Shown: positions 20,273-30,946 of the stretch, in pieces | How the letters are laid out: every line of letters begins with the position of its first letter | How positions within the stretch are numbered: position 1 is the stretch's first letter | NCBI GenBank assembly: GCA_900074725.1 | Contig: LT598461.1 | Coordinates: forward strand, 1,718,674-1,782,673 | From: Lachancea dasiensis | Taxonomy: Eukaryota; Ascomycota; Saccharomycetes; Saccharomycetales; Saccharomycetaceae | Direction: 5' to 3' | DNA: 64,000 nucleotides | The notes under the pieces: model-generated | Database searches by the model: none | The model's input: the letters and a program-made list of their open reading frames with translations, nothing else | What the model was told of the DNA's origin: nothing | Position numbers and translations under genes: made by a program

Positions 20273-21886
20273 ATGGCGGAAAAAGCTGGAAGCCGTGGTC
20301 GAAGAAACTCGATTCTTGGGGGGCTGATGGCTCGGAAGTACGAAAATAGGCCGCCGCCCTCTTCAGAAGCCAAAAAAGTCTCCAACAGAGATTTACTCCA
20401 GGGCGTGGCTAGCTCCTTTTTAGAGGCAGCATATCAGCGGTTCAGGATAAGCAAAGAAACAGATGTTATTACAATAGACGATGACTATGAACAATTCATT
20501 CAGACTTCCGCTTCGGAGAGCTCAGACGGATTTTGGAAGGATGAGAATTTCAGACAAGAATATGAGCAGGAAAGCAGCGCTACAGCTGGTTCGTCGACCC
20601 CAGACGCGAATGAAAAAGCCGGCATTTATGAAAAATCCAAGAAGACCGCCAGGCAAGAGCATTTTATCGACATTTTGCTGGACAAGATGATATCGACCAT
20701 TTTACCAGAGGATTTCCCGGAGCGCGAGCAATTTACTCTGAGAGTAAACGATCCGGTACGCAAAAAACGCCAAACGCTGTCTGCAACGATATTTGCGCAC
20801 AATCTCAAAGTCTTGACTACGAAATTGGGGATACTGTTCGAATTACAAGATTGCGTGATCCGTTTGATCTCGTGGAGAAACCCATCAGGGACAGTCACTA
20901 TGCTGATCCTTCTGACGATGATCTGCTTTAATCCGATATATTTGGCAATAATACCTCTACTTTACATTCTTTATGGGCTCATAGTACCGGCTTACATTCA
21001 TCGACACCCACCCCACCGGACTTTCTTTTTACCCAGACACACCTACGGGAAGTCATTGATCGTTTCATTGGCAAGCGGCGGGAAGAAGACCAGCTGGCAC
21101 CCCAGTGATGACATAAAAGAGTACGACTATAACCCGGGTCTAGATCAAGATGACATTCAGCGTGCGCACCATATCAAGCAAAGCATGGAGTTTGTGGTTA
21201 ATTTGCGGGACTTACAAAATAGCATGTCTGCGATGGTTTCGCTTTCTAGGAGTATGGAAAAATTCATATTTGGAACTGCGGGGTTCAAGGACGAGCACCG
21301 ATCTACTGCGCTTTTCCTAGCTGGACTGGGAACATTGTTGTTGCTGTGGCTGATATCTCCTCTCATCAATTGGAGTATTGTGTCTTCTGTGGGCCTATGG
21401 TCATTGATGGTCACCATTCATCCAAAGATTCGTTCCAAGTTAGCTCGTGCGGTGAAGAGAGAGCAGATGGAAAAAGGAAAGGAGGTCTTGATTAGGGCAG
21501 AGCGCTATGATATCTTGCTAGATGAGCCACCAGACGTTAGATTTATCGAGTTGTTCGAAATATACAAGCGGGGGCTTATGCCCAAGGATTGGACCTTTTT
21601 AAAATACTCCAGTAATGTATTTGACCCTCAAGATCCTTTTAGGAAGGCACAGACGCCCCCTCCGGGTGTTGATACACTTGAAGAGGTACAGCCCCCATTG
21701 ACGTGGTCTTTTGACAACAACTCGAAGTGGGAAATCGATTTCGACGCCGCTAAGTGGTCTAGGGACCGTAATTTGTTTCATGATGTGGATTCTGAGTTTC
21801 TCGTTGACGACCAGTTTAAACGTAGAAGACTTGTGCGGAAAGTTTTGAGATACGCAGGTCCGGCTCGGAAACCATCGTATAAGTGA
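20273..21886 (+). CDS. PEX28: PEX28-family peroxisomal membrane protein (Pex24 type)
   Basis: Peroxisomal membrane peroxin that controls peroxisome number and size, and ER contacts. The product is 537 residues. Two hydrophobic blocks (about 210-245, and 360-400, FLAGLGTLLLLWLISPLINW) span the membrane. A DysF-type domain follows at about 435-537, with the paired aromatic motifs PKDWTFLKYSSNVFDPQDPF and SKWEIDFDAAKWSRD. The frame is open to a GTG at 20264 but the first ATG is at 20273. In S. cerevisiae PEX28 (YHR150W) follows SKG6, which fits the interleaved order here. Confidence 0.92.
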   Translation: MAEKAGSRGRRNSILGGLMARKYENRPPPSSEAKKVSNRDLLQGVASSFLEAAYQRFRISKETDVITIDDDYEQFIQTSASESSDGFWKDENFRQEYEQESSATAGSSTPDANEKAGIYEKSKKTARQEHFIDILLDKMISTILPEDFPEREQFTLRVNDPVRKKRQTLSATIFAHNLKVLTTKLGILFELQDCVIRLISWRNPSGTVTMLILLTMICFNPIYLAIIPLLYILYGLIVPAYIHRHPPHRTFFLPRHTYGKSLIVSLASGGKKTSWHPSDDIKEYDYNPGLDQDDIQRAHHIKQSMEFVVNLRDLQNSMSAMVSLSRSMEKFIFGTAGFKDEHRSTALFLAGLGTLLLLWLISPLINWSIVSSVGLWSLMVTIHPKIRSKLARAVKREQMEKGKEVLIRAERYDILLDEPPDVRFIELFEIYKRGLMPKDWTFLKYSSNVFDPQDPFRKAQTPPPGVDTLEEVQPPLTWSFDNNSKWEIDFDAAKWSRDRNLFHDVDSEFLVDDQFKRRRLVRKVLRYAGPARKPSYK

Positions 21887-21988
21887 TGCTCGAAGCCTCT
21901 CAAGCCATGAAAGCGATTTGGATGTATTAACGTTTGTTTATTAATTGTGTGGGAAATGCTAGTTAAGGTTAATTAGTAATGATATGGC

Positions 21989-23497
21989 TTAAGATGGAAC
22001 ACCTTCCTTCTCTGATTTTGAGTGCGAGGCTGTAATTTTCTTCCAACGCTTTCGATTGTCCTGTATAGGCACCTTTCGCCACGTAAGAAATAGAACTAAA
22101 GCAATTGTCACCGCCGAGAAGACGCTTGTAGGTGTGATAATTGCCACGAAGTTTCGTGCAGACACATCCTTTTGGTAGGGACACGAAGCGTATGGCCCGC
22201 CCGGAACCCAGCAATCTGGAACTGATACAGAGTTAAGGTCTATCCAAGCGTCCAGGTTTTCTGAGTGTGAGGATCCCAGGTAGTTGCCGACTGCCATTTG
22301 TTGCAGCGGAGTTTGTGGAAATGACAACGTGTAATTCTCGGGACAGACATCTCCTGCTCCTTGTTCGTGTGTAGAAAAATAGTTATCGGTATCCTCAGAG
22401 ACCACCCAGTCAAATGTGTTGTCTTTGTGTCGGCAGACGGAACGCATTTTTTCATAGCAATTGGCGACAGCCCAGTAAATACTGGAATTAGATGAAGTAT
22501 AATGGATCACCGCACATCGCTTGGCTACAAGTGCGGTTGAATTGCTTTTAACACTTTCGTAAGTGTTGGGTTCATTATAGGCCCACGACCACAGTAAACT
22601 GTTTTGCAATAATCCAGCGATAGAAGACAGGGAACTGGAATTATACTCATTATCGATTATCGGAGAGTAGCCACATGCTGCGTATTCGTAGATATCGCCT
22701 GCAGAATACCGCATCTGAAGAAACCTCCAGCTTTTTCTCGCCACGCTTGTTAATTTGTGGTTGTCGTTCAACGGACAGGATACCGTTGCATTAGTAGTCT
22801 CGTAGCTCAGGATCCCACTGCCAAATACGAAGCTGCTCGGCAGCGCTGAGGATATGTTAGAGTCAATGTAAGCCACTAAGGCACGCTTTTGGAGCTTGTA
22901 GAGGAAATAATCTAAGGTGGGCCAGCCACTTCTGTCTCTATTACCATCATAACCCTGGGTAAGGCCAACCGATCGGTCTATATTAAGCTGAGCTGGTGTG
23001 TATATGGTTGATAGCCCTAGACCATACTCAAGCTCTGCAGTGATATTCGGGAGGCTTATATTTCTTTGGAGGTGAGCAGAGACGTTCGAAGGAAAGCGCA
23101 GCAGTAAAACAAGCATATTAGCGCTCAAAAAATTATTGCTAGCAACTAGGTACTGGTCGATAGACGAAAGTACGGATATGAAGCTTGTATTTGAGCCTGA
23201 AATGCTCAAATTTCCAGAAGACTTGTTGAATTCAAGATCAATCTGGTACGCTTGAACTCCAACGCGGAGAAGATTGCCAAGGTTGGTCATTGCTACTGTT
23301 TCGTTCTCACTCGACAAAAGCACGCTATTGATGTGTATACCTGTTGTTGGGACTTGGTCGATGCTCATATTGATCATTGCATCCCGCTGTGATCGGAGTG
23401 CCAGCTGTGGTCCTTCGGAAAGAGAAGGCCAAAACTGCTGGCATGCAGTGACTCTGACGATTAAACTCAACACGAGCTCATAGACGGCCAGTCTCAT
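21989..23497 (-). CDS. MTC6: MTC6, membrane glycoprotein (maintenance of telomere capping 6)
   Basis: Type I membrane protein of unclear function; in S. cerevisiae its loss is synthetic with cdc13-1. The 502 residues begin with a signal peptide (MRLAVYELVLSLIVRVTACQ). The lumenal part is rich in Asn-X-Ser/Thr sites and Cys, with a lectin-like Cys/Trp region near 300-430 (SIYWAVANCYEKMRSVCRHKD). A transmembrane helix at about 453-472 (FVAIITPTSVFSAVTIALVL) is followed by a basic tail. Identification uses this layout and the PEX28-MTC6-SPO12 order. It is divergent from DIE2 by 237 bp. Confidence 0.85.
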   Translation of the reverse strand: MRLAVYELVLSLIVRVTACQQFWPSLSEGPQLALRSQRDAMINMSIDQVPTTGIHINSVLLSSENETVAMTNLGNLLRVGVQAYQIDLEFNKSSGNLSISGSNTSFISVLSSIDQYLVASNNFLSANMLVLLLRFPSNVSAHLQRNISLPNITAELEYGLGLSTIYTPAQLNIDRSVGLTQGYDGNRDRSGWPTLDYFLYKLQKRALVAYIDSNISSALPSSFVFGSGILSYETTNATVSCPLNDNHKLTSVARKSWRFLQMRYSAGDIYEYAACGYSPIIDNEYNSSSLSSIAGLLQNSLLWSWAYNEPNTYESVKSNSTALVAKRCAVIHYTSSNSSIYWAVANCYEKMRSVCRHKDNTFDWVVSEDTDNYFSTHEQGAGDVCPENYTLSFPQTPLQQMAVGNYLGSSHSENLDAWIDLNSVSVPDCWVPGGPYASCPYQKDVSARNFVAIITPTSVFSAVTIALVLFLTWRKVPIQDNRKRWKKITASHSKSEKEGVPS

Positions 23498-23734
23498 ATA
23501 TTTTGAGCTGATGATCGAGCTTCGGATATGTAGTCGAAGTATTCAACGTATGGTCGAAAAGATGAACTTTTGTAACTGATGTATATATTTCATCAAAAAG
23601 TTGATGGAATTGACATAGAGTTAATCGAAAAGGCTACATACAATTACTTAAAGAATTGATTGTCAGTGGTTGAAATTGCCAATTGGACGATTTCACCTGG
23701 TTGAATTGGCTTCTCGCGCTTTTTTTGACCTAGA

Positions 23735-25246
23735 ATGGACTCTGAGGAGAAGAAAGAGTTAAGTATAGAGGAGAAACTGGAGCGGGAGATTTTACATGAG
23801 GTAGAGGTGGGATTTCTTGCTAACATAGTTAGCTGGCCACTCCTGGTCATTGGTTTCCTACTGTGCTTTTGGAAAGTTACGACGAGCGTGGTGCCACAGC
23901 AGTTCATAGACGAAATATTCCATGTACCACAAACGATTAGGTACATTAAAGGGGAGTGGGGGGAATGGGATCCAAAAATTACAACGCCACCTGGTTTGTA
24001 CGTTCTGGGATGGGTTAATTATCACATCTGTCGATCCTTTAGCTCGTGGACGACTCTAACGATCCTTCGACTCACAAATTTTATTGGAGGTGTCGTCATT
24101 TTCCCAATTGTTGTATTGAGACCACTTTTTCTCTTCAACGCCATTGGATTTTGGCCGGTATCATTGATGTGCTTTCCGCTACTTGTTACCTACTTCTATC
24201 TCTATTACACAGACGTGTGGTCATCAATTTTCATTATCGAATCGCTGACCCTGGCAATTACGCTGCCCTTTGGCGAAAAGGTAAGTATATGGCTTAGTGC
24301 CCTGTGCGGTCTGATTAGCTGTCTCTTTAGACAGACAAATATTGTATGGACTCTATTTGTGATGGTGGTTGTGATCGAAAGAAGAGCCTTGATACAGAGG
24401 GATTTCAACACTGTCCATTTGAATAACTATCTGAAATTTATTATCCACACATTGGAGAATTTCAATCAACTGGTTTTGCCTTATTGTCTGAATTTTATGT
24501 TGTTCATAACATTCGTTCTCTACAATCGGTCCCTTACACTAGGAGACAAAGACAATCACACAGCGGGCGTCCATCTAGCCCAATTTTTTTATTGCGTAAC
24601 ATTCATAATGTTCCTGAGCTTGCCAATTTGGGTTTCTAAAATTTCTCTACACTACTACTACAAACGCACTGGGGGTAAAAAATTCAAGACGCTCGCAGAA
24701 TTGGTGGGGCTCATGATGGTTATTAGGTACTTCACGGTAGTACACCCTTTTTTATTGGCAGACAATCGCCATTACACCTTTTATTTATTCAAGAAAATCA
24801 TGATGAGAAATTTCTGGTTCAAATATATTTTGATGCCATGGGTTTACCACTTTGCCACATTCCATTATATCGAGATAATGAGAACGAAAATTATGCAGTT
24901 TCATCCAGTTCTCCCCATTGAAATCAAGAATCCTACCGAGTTGCCTGTACAACTCACTCATATTTCTTGGACTGCATTGATTATCTGCACATTATTGACC
25001 GTCGTCCCATCGCCCTTATTCGAACCTCGGTACTATATTCTCCCATTCATGTTTTGGAGGGTATTTCTGACGCCCGTTCCTGAAAACATACTTGATGAAT
25101 CAGACCCCGGAGAATTGAAATTCTGCAGAAGACTAGGCTTAGAGCTTGTTTGGTTTCTCTGCATCAATGCTCTTACAATGTTAATATTTTGTTTCCGCTC
25201 TTTTGCGTGGGACGGTGAAGCTTACCTCCAGAGAATTATATGGTGA
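23735..25246 (+). CDS. DIE2: DIE2/ALG10, dolichyl-P-Glc alpha-1,2-glucosyltransferase
   Basis: ER membrane enzyme that adds the third and last glucose to the dolichol-linked oligosaccharide used for N-glycosylation. The 503 residues contain about a dozen transmembrane helices. The diagnostic Alg10 motif sits near residues 67-95 (FIDEIFHVPQTIRYIKGEW, then WDPKITTPPGLY), and NRHYTFYLFKK near 345 and EPRYYILP near 430 are also family signatures. It converges on SMI1 with 110 bp between stops. Confidence 0.98.
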   Translation: MDSEEKKELSIEEKLEREILHEVEVGFLANIVSWPLLVIGFLLCFWKVTTSVVPQQFIDEIFHVPQTIRYIKGEWGEWDPKITTPPGLYVLGWVNYHICRSFSSWTTLTILRLTNFIGGVVIFPIVVLRPLFLFNAIGFWPVSLMCFPLLVTYFYLYYTDVWSSIFIIESLTLAITLPFGEKVSIWLSALCGLISCLFRQTNIVWTLFVMVVVIERRALIQRDFNTVHLNNYLKFIIHTLENFNQLVLPYCLNFMLFITFVLYNRSLTLGDKDNHTAGVHLAQFFYCVTFIMFLSLPIWVSKISLHYYYKRTGGKKFKTLAELVGLMMVIRYFTVVHPFLLADNRHYTFYLFKKIMMRNFWFKYILMPWVYHFATFHYIEIMRTKIMQFHPVLPIEIKNPTELPVQLTHISWTALIICTLLTVVPSPLFEPRYYILPFMFWRVFLTPVPENILDESDPGELKFCRRLGLELVWFLCINALTMLIFCFRSFAWDGEAYLQRIIW

Positions 25247-25356
25247 GCTTGGACTTTATAGTTCACTAAACGCACTGTAACAAGGAAAATATTTTGATAT
25301 TTAATTCTAACAACTTCCCGATCGACATAAAGGCAGCCTATCTAGTCAATAGTAAT

Positions 25357-26904
25357 CTAAAGGGCAACATTTTCAAACTCTTCTTTGAGCCCCTTCACGT
25401 TATCGTGTTCGTCAACGGAGGATTGAAGTTGGTCATTGGCATTGTTGGCCTCATCCTCAGTGGAATTTCCTGGCATTTCTTGACCTTCTTTTGTTGCAAT
25501 TTCTGGTTGTTCCAAGTTAGCGGCGGTCGGACTTTTGAGATCAGAACCCTCTTGTACTGATTTCGACTCAATATCCGCTGCAGATGCCGACCCAGGAACA
25601 GGTGAAGGTTCTACATCGATTAAAGATGCTTGGGTAGGCATAACCGATGTTCCCGCCACGCCCAACTGGTTCGACTCCTTTTCTGTCGTTGCGTTTTCTT
25701 CAGCCGACAATTGATAATCAGTGACAACAGTCGTCTCTTGTTCATTTGGTGCGGGCGAAATGTCACGAGGTTCAGGTTTGGAACCGTTTACCTGAGACCT
25801 GTTTTGTTCTTGGCGCATCCAGGCGGTGTGTGCTCTCCTTTTCAACACCTCGAAGTAATCCTTGATTGTATTTCCGGCGCCCTTATCTCTAAAAACCAAC
25901 TCCCCTTCTCCGCTGAGATAATCGTCATCGCCATCCATGATATACCAGTTGCCCTTCTCTAGGTCATTTGCAAAGTTCAGTAAAAAGTCACCCCAATTGT
26001 TGGCAACCACAAATTTGGTGTCGAATTCTCGGCCAAATAATATGATTTGCCCGTGGTGGCCATCAGGACCAGGGGCTAAATCTACAGCAATGTGGTTTCC
26101 GGCATTGTCCGTGACTAGTGGGATCCAACTAGGATGAGCGTATACTGGCTGAATCGTATCCCGTGGAATAGAGGTTTGCCTTGGGATGGAATTCAGCTTG
26201 AACTGCTTATTGTAGTTGTTGGAGATATCATTTTGCAGATTGGGGTTTGCACTTTGAATGTCCTGTGTTTCAAGTTTGCCGTAGCCTTTGGCTTTTAAAG
26301 TCTGCGGAGTGGCAGATTGGTTGGGAACTTCTACTTTAGAACCAGAGGCAGTTGCTGACAGTGACCCCGTGTCATTGAAGAGAGCCTTGTTGTGTTTTTG
26401 CATGTTAGCAGCCACACTTCTCCAAGTCTGAGTCATATTCACCACTTGGTCGAGAGGCATGAGCTGAAGACCGAAGATGATACCCGAAGTGCCAGTTAGC
26501 GACTCCAGGTCTTCTTGACCATCATGCAGGCGGAATGAAGCTCTGACTGCAGCTGGGAGAGAGACAGACAAGTCGTTCTCGGCTCTGGACACGTCGGAAC
26601 GCGTACATGGCTCGCTCAGGGTAGCATATAGGTCGGGGTGGTGTTCCGAAGCCCAAGCGTCGATGTGTCTCCAGGCCAGCATTGCCTCGCTTACGCCGTC
26701 ATTCGTGCCATGCTCTTGGCCCTCGACAAATTCTGTGAGCTGAATTTGAGAAGAAGAAGCAGCGCCCGTGGCTCCGGAAGCAAGACCACGGTCTGACCTT
26801 CTTGGGATCCCTGAAGCCTCACGACTTTCAGCATAGTCGGCGTAGCGGTCTTCGGTACTGAAGGAGTACAGAAGCTCCTTCCACTTGTTCTTTACACTTT
26901 GCAT
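25357..26904 (-). CDS. SMI1: SMI1/KNR4, cell-wall synthesis regulator
   Basis: Intrinsically disordered-ended scaffold that links the Slt2 cell-integrity pathway and calcineurin signalling to beta-glucan and chitin synthesis. The 515 residues hold a central SMI1/KNR4 domain at about 75-350: AWASEHHPDLYATL, then SLPAAVRASFRLHDGQEDLES, and VPLVTDNAGNHIAVDLAPGP-like (here IPLVTDNAGNHIAVDL), then IILFGREFDTKFVVANNWGDFL. The C-terminal 130 residues are acidic and low in complexity, as in the orthologue (about 505 residues). Confidence 0.98.
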   Translation of the reverse strand: MQSVKNKWKELLYSFSTEDRYADYAESREASGIPRRSDRGLASGATGAASSSQIQLTEFVEGQEHGTNDGVSEAMLAWRHIDAWASEHHPDLYATLSEPCTRSDVSRAENDLSVSLPAAVRASFRLHDGQEDLESLTGTSGIIFGLQLMPLDQVVNMTQTWRSVAANMQKHNKALFNDTGSLSATASGSKVEVPNQSATPQTLKAKGYGKLETQDIQSANPNLQNDISNNYNKQFKLNSIPRQTSIPRDTIQPVYAHPSWIPLVTDNAGNHIAVDLAPGPDGHHGQIILFGREFDTKFVVANNWGDFLLNFANDLEKGNWYIMDGDDDYLSGEGELVFRDKGAGNTIKDYFEVLKRRAHTAWMRQEQNRSQVNGSKPEPRDISPAPNEQETTVVTDYQLSAEENATTEKESNQLGVAGTSVMPTQASLIDVEPSPVPGSASAADIESKSVQEGSDLKSPTAANLEQPEIATKEGQEMPGNSTEDEANNANDQLQSSVDEHDNVKGLKEEFENVAL

Positions 26905-28046
26905 GGTGAGAAAATAGCGCCTATGTCAATTTGGGGACGCTATTGCGTTAATGTCGTGCATTGCTTGGTGGTAACTTTCACGTAGTTCACTTAATAATTC
27001 TAAAGAGGTATATCGTTTCCTACGTGCTTACTCGGAGCAGAGTATGTTGACCAAGTTCAATGGCCCTTACGTTCCTTACAGGCCATTATTGCAGTCAGAG
27101 CATGCTTTTTGTGGGTAGGGGTTTTGATGTAACTCCGAAGCTTGGCTCCAAGAAGTGAAAGTAATTGGTCTCTAACGAGTCCACATTATGCTCCGCTCTT
27201 CAAGTCACCTTGGTACCGTAAGGAATTGAAACGTATAAGACTCAAAAGCTTGAGTAGTCTTATTGAACATGTAATCGCTGATGTATCAAACTCATTGTGA
27301 TGATCTTGCCAAACGCTAAAAATAAAATGCATCACTAATTTCCAGGTGCTTCCGAGGCCTGGTCAGAGTAGGCTCAACTACGTAAATTTGAGAACTGAAG
27401 TAACTACTAAGTTAACCATGCGCCGAAGAACACAAGTACAAGTTAACTGTGTGCTCTTCAACATTTTAGATCACTATCAACATTTCTGTCATTTTTATTG
27501 TGTCGTCAAGAAAATTTGACAGGTTAAGACAAAGTGACATGGAAATTTTCAAATGAGAACAGCGTTCCAACCCCACCTTTAACAATCTGCCAGGTACAGG
27601 AGCTCTGCGAAACTAATAGCAGCTTGGCCTACAGAACTGAACGTCTCTATCTGTCTGAGCAGGCTCATTATTTTTCTGGAATTGGCAATGTTGAACGTGT
27701 AAACTAATCAATTTACATGTAGTGTATGTGGTCGCGGCCCTCGGTACTTTCTCAACGCTGCTGTAAAGGTGTGATTTACCATCAATCCGATATAGAGCCC
27801 GTGGTTATGCTCGCTGATTTCTTGCTCGTCGCAAAGAAGTAGGGCCCACTTAATATCCCGCATCGGGAAAATAGTAAACATGAGAGCTCTCATTTTTTGG
27901 CCTCAGCACACATATAAGAAAAAGACTAGCGAATCGACGAATATAGGCTTCTGTAGATCGATCAGCTTTGTCTAATCTGGTTCGATTTTGTGCATAACCC
28001 TCCAGCGGCTTTTTTAGAATTTTAAAGATTCTTCACATATCCCAAC
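26905..28046. other. SMI1-SPO12 divergent intergenic region, 1.14 kb
   Basis: I see no gene, tRNA or repeat of note. Short minus-strand frames (for example 27708-27893) have no recognisable product. The interval must contain the SMI1 and SPO12/BNS1 promoters. Confidence 0.55.
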
Positions 28047-28304
28047 ATGATGTCAGGGCCCACTATCCAACCACTTCACCAAAACCAAAACTTGACCTCG
28101 AATTTGCACAGATCCATGTTCAAGAAACAGAATCAAGTGCCTATGGCAATTAAAAACAAGTTTGCTTCACCAACCGACGAGCTTCTCTCTCCATGCTCGC
28201 AAAAACTAAATGACCACAAATCAAAGCTTTTCACTTCAAAGGCGAATCCTACGAAACTTAACTTCACTACGAAACAGAACGGAGAGGATTCCGACGACGA
28301 ATAA
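28047..28304 (+). CDS. SPO12: SPO12/BNS1, mitotic-exit (FEAR) regulator
   Basis: Small nucleolar protein of the FEAR network, which promotes Cdc14 release in early anaphase and is needed for two meiotic divisions. The 85-residue product carries the family core near residues 51-75: ASPTDELLSPCSQKLNDHKS then KLFTSK, including the Ser-Pro phosphosites known in S. cerevisiae Spo12 and Bns1. It is shorter than Spo12 (173) and nearer Bns1 (137) in size. One copy is expected before the duplication; its place next to MTC6/SMI1 on one side and PHB2 on the other combines both S. cerevisiae contexts. Confidence 0.93.
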   Translation: MMSGPTIQPLHQNQNLTSNLHRSMFKKQNQVPMAIKNKFASPTDELLSPCSQKLNDHKSKLFTSKANPTKLNFTTKQNGEDSDDE

Positions 28305-28632
28305 GAGCGCAAGCAAAGAAGAAATAACGAGCAGATGGGGACGGATCTCCCTTCGTATTTTTCTTTGTTATTAAAGGTCTTTCAGCCTTAGCGTGTGCGA
28401 TTGCGTTTCCTACACGACGGGTAGTGTTATCCGGGTGCTGGTTTCCAATTTAGACGGGACGAGGTAAAACTCTCCCATTGGTTGGTACCGATGTAGTGCT
28501 AATTTATGCCCTGAGCTTTCAAGGCATCCCCTATACCCAGGTAGTTCGATATATTCGAGCATTATTATAACGGCTATAAACAAGTTCATGGTTAAGTATT
28601 TAAAATTTTAGGTTCTAGGAAAAGAAGTCTCT
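28305..28632. other. SPO12-PHB2 convergent 3' region
   Basis: 328 bp between two gene ends; nothing recognised. Confidence 0.5.
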
Positions 28633-29556
28633 TCATTTCTTGTGTCTCGTGTCGGCTGCGGTGTTGAGCAGTAGTGACTCGTTATCGAGGATGACTCTGT
28701 TGGGAGACTGGCTCAAAATGGAAGCGATTTCGCGCGCAGTGTCCAATCTCTTCAGTTCAACGTAGTCCTTGGACTTCTTGATGGCTTCACCAATCAGTTC
28801 AGCAGACTTGGCTTCACCTTGAGCCTTGACGACCATACCCTGCTTTTCCTGTCTGGCCTTGTCTACAACAAAAGCAGCTCTCTGAGCATCCTGTTGGGCT
28901 ATTTGCTTGGCCTCGACAGCGTTCGTGAACTCAGGAGAAAATGTCATATAGGTGATGGAGACGTCGTCCAGTAGTAAGTTGAATCTGGAGGCGCGACGGA
29001 CCAAATTCTCCCGAATCAGTCTAGACACTTTTTCTCTTTGAGTGATCAGCTGCGAGGCATTGAATTGCGCCACGACGGATTTCAAAACCTCGTTGACGAT
29101 ACTTGGTAGAACCCTCTCGTCGTAATCCTGGCCCAAAGTACGGTACATGGTGGGCAGTTGCGAGACGTCCGGTCTTGATAGCACTCTGCAAGTGATATTG
29201 ACCATTTGCAGATCCTTGGTTCCTGTGAGAGATGCTACATTACGAGGTTTGGCACGCACATCGTATACTATTGGCGTCTCCAGCCAAGGTACGGCAAAAT
29301 GAGTCCCTTCTGCGAAAATACGGGATTGGACTCCACTCAATCTCGAATAGATGATAGCCCTGTGGCCACCATCGACATTGAAGAGAGAGGCATTGAGCAG
29401 GGTAGCGCCACCACCGAGCAATATTAGTCCACCTAGCCCAGCAAAAGCTCCCTTTGGAGCTTGTGGGCCTCGTCCACTGCCAGCCTGTTGGGCTCTCGAA
29501 ATTTGTTGTTGAAAGACCCTAGCAAACCTTTGAAACTCCCCTGGTGATCTGTTCAT
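28633..29556 (-). CDS. PHB2: PHB2, prohibitin 2
   Basis: Subunit of the ring-shaped prohibitin complex of the mitochondrial inner membrane, which stabilises respiratory proteins and modulates the m-AAA protease. The 307 residues are near-identical in pattern to the yeast protein: MNRSPGEFQRF start, a hydrophobic anchor at about 37-55 (GAFAGLGGLILLGGGATLLN), the PHB/SPFH domain from 60 to 230 (NVDGGHRAIIYSR, YDVRAKPRNVASLTGTKDLQ), and a C-terminal coiled coil ending SPNRVILDNESLLLN. Confidence 0.99.
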   Translation of the reverse strand: MNRSPGEFQRFARVFQQQISRAQQAGSGRGPQAPKGAFAGLGGLILLGGGATLLNASLFNVDGGHRAIIYSRLSGVQSRIFAEGTHFAVPWLETPIVYDVRAKPRNVASLTGTKDLQMVNITCRVLSRPDVSQLPTMYRTLGQDYDERVLPSIVNEVLKSVVAQFNASQLITQREKVSRLIRENLVRRASRFNLLLDDVSITYMTFSPEFTNAVEAKQIAQQDAQRAAFVVDKARQEKQGMVVKAQGEAKSAELIGEAIKKSKDYVELKRLDTAREIASILSQSPNRVILDNESLLLNTAADTRHKK

Positions 29557-30142
29557 TGGAAAATCTGATAAAGAAAGAAGATAAAGTCAGGCTAAGATGG
29601 ACTGCTTGGCCTTAGATCTGCGATTGTTCCTAGCAGGGAGTTTTGTATATATTACGATGAATTTCATCGCCACCTTAAGGACATTTCCGTCGTGAGTGAT
29701 TTGTATTGGCGAGTTTTTTGAACTTCGTGTGTTCAAGAAACTAACAGTCTAACTTACCTTGCATCAAGTTCCCAACGTTCGCTTTTCGGTTTGCATGAAA
29801 ACGGGCATTCAAAATTATCTGGTCACCAGCACAGGAGACCAATCTCATTTCTTGAGGCCGCGGCTTATCTGTTACTCTGTAAAAAAAACGTTTTTCCCTA
29901 GCCTTGTTCCTTGAATGATGTCAACCCATGGGGGATGATTCTGTAACACTGGGAATGGCCTTTAAACCCGAGCTGAACATCAAGAGAAGAGAGCTGCAAA
30001 CAGGGAAATCTTAGGTCACTTCATCACAAACTGACACTCTGTTGTTTATCACTGTATACGCAGAAGTCATCTTGTAAAGGATGAGTCTTTAAGTAACCCA
30101 TGCCCTTCTCTCCAGCTCCTCATATCAGCAGCCAATTGTATC
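29557..30142. other. PHB2-NAS6 divergent promoter region
   Basis: 586 bp without a visible gene. A TATA-like TATATATT (minus strand AATATATAC near 29646) lies some 90 bp before the PHB2 start. No proteasome-associated control element (GGTGGCAAA) was noticed before NAS6. Confidence 0.45.
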
Positions 30143-30841
30143 ATGCCCTCTGATGGCACCTTTCCTCTACACGAGCTATGTCGAGAAGGTCAGGCTAGTG
30201 AAGTACGGGCTTTGGTTGATGAACAGCCTGATCTTGTGCTGAAAAAAGACCTGGACAGCAGATATCCCCTTCACTGGGCTATTTCATACCAACACGTCGA
30301 TATTATTGAATTTCTGCTCAGTCGAATGCAAAATGTGGATCTTGACGACTTAGTTGATGATTCTGGCTGGTCGCCTGTTCATATTGCTTGTTCTGTGGGT
30401 AACATAGACGTTGTCACGAAGTTGCTCAACCACAGCACCAAGCCTGACGTGAACCTTACAACTACGCAAGGCATATCGGCTCTCCATCTGGCATGTTCCA
30501 AACAACATCTGTCTATAGCTCGGCTACTGACACAAGAAGGCGCCTCTGTCAGGCTCAAAGATGCGAGGAACCAAGTGCCCTTGCATAGAGCAGCAAGTAT
30601 CGGAAGCCTACCGCTGGTTGACCTTTTGTGCCAAAACAAATCACCCGTGAATATCAAAGATGTCCAAGGGTGGACTCCACTCTTCCATGCCTTGTCGGAG
30701 GGGCATGGAGATGTTGCTGTAGCACTAGTACAAAAATACAATGCGGACTTCGTAGATCTACGAGATGTTGACGGCAAGTCACCCTTGGATGTAGCCGCAG
30801 ATGAGAAGGTCAAGGACTATTTTCTGCATAACACGAAGTAA
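30143..30841 (+). CDS. NAS6: NAS6, gankyrin-type proteasome assembly chaperone
   Basis: Ankyrin-repeat chaperone that binds the Rpt3 C-domain during assembly of the 19S base of the proteasome. The 232 residues (S. cerevisiae 228) form about seven ankyrin repeats, with units such as DSRYPLHWAISYQHVDIIEFLL, SGWSPVHIACSVGNIDVVTKLL (each quoted unit begins a loop-helix-helix) and QGWTPLFHALSEGHGDVAVAL. It ends DVAADEKVKDYF as in the family. Convergent with PHO81. Confidence 0.98.
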   Translation: MPSDGTFPLHELCREGQASEVRALVDEQPDLVLKKDLDSRYPLHWAISYQHVDIIEFLLSRMQNVDLDDLVDDSGWSPVHIACSVGNIDVVTKLLNHSTKPDVNLTTTQGISALHLACSKQHLSIARLLTQEGASVRLKDARNQVPLHRAASIGSLPLVDLLCQNKSPVNIKDVQGWTPLFHALSEGHGDVAVALVQKYNADFVDLRDVDGKSPLDVAADEKVKDYFLHNTK

Positions 30842-30946
30842 AACGGAACAGCTCAAACATCAAAGTCGCTAGCTTCTTCTATTAATCAAATTCAAGTTTA
30901 TCTATCAGGTGGACTTCCATTGCTCGGAGTTTGTCCTTGTTTCTAT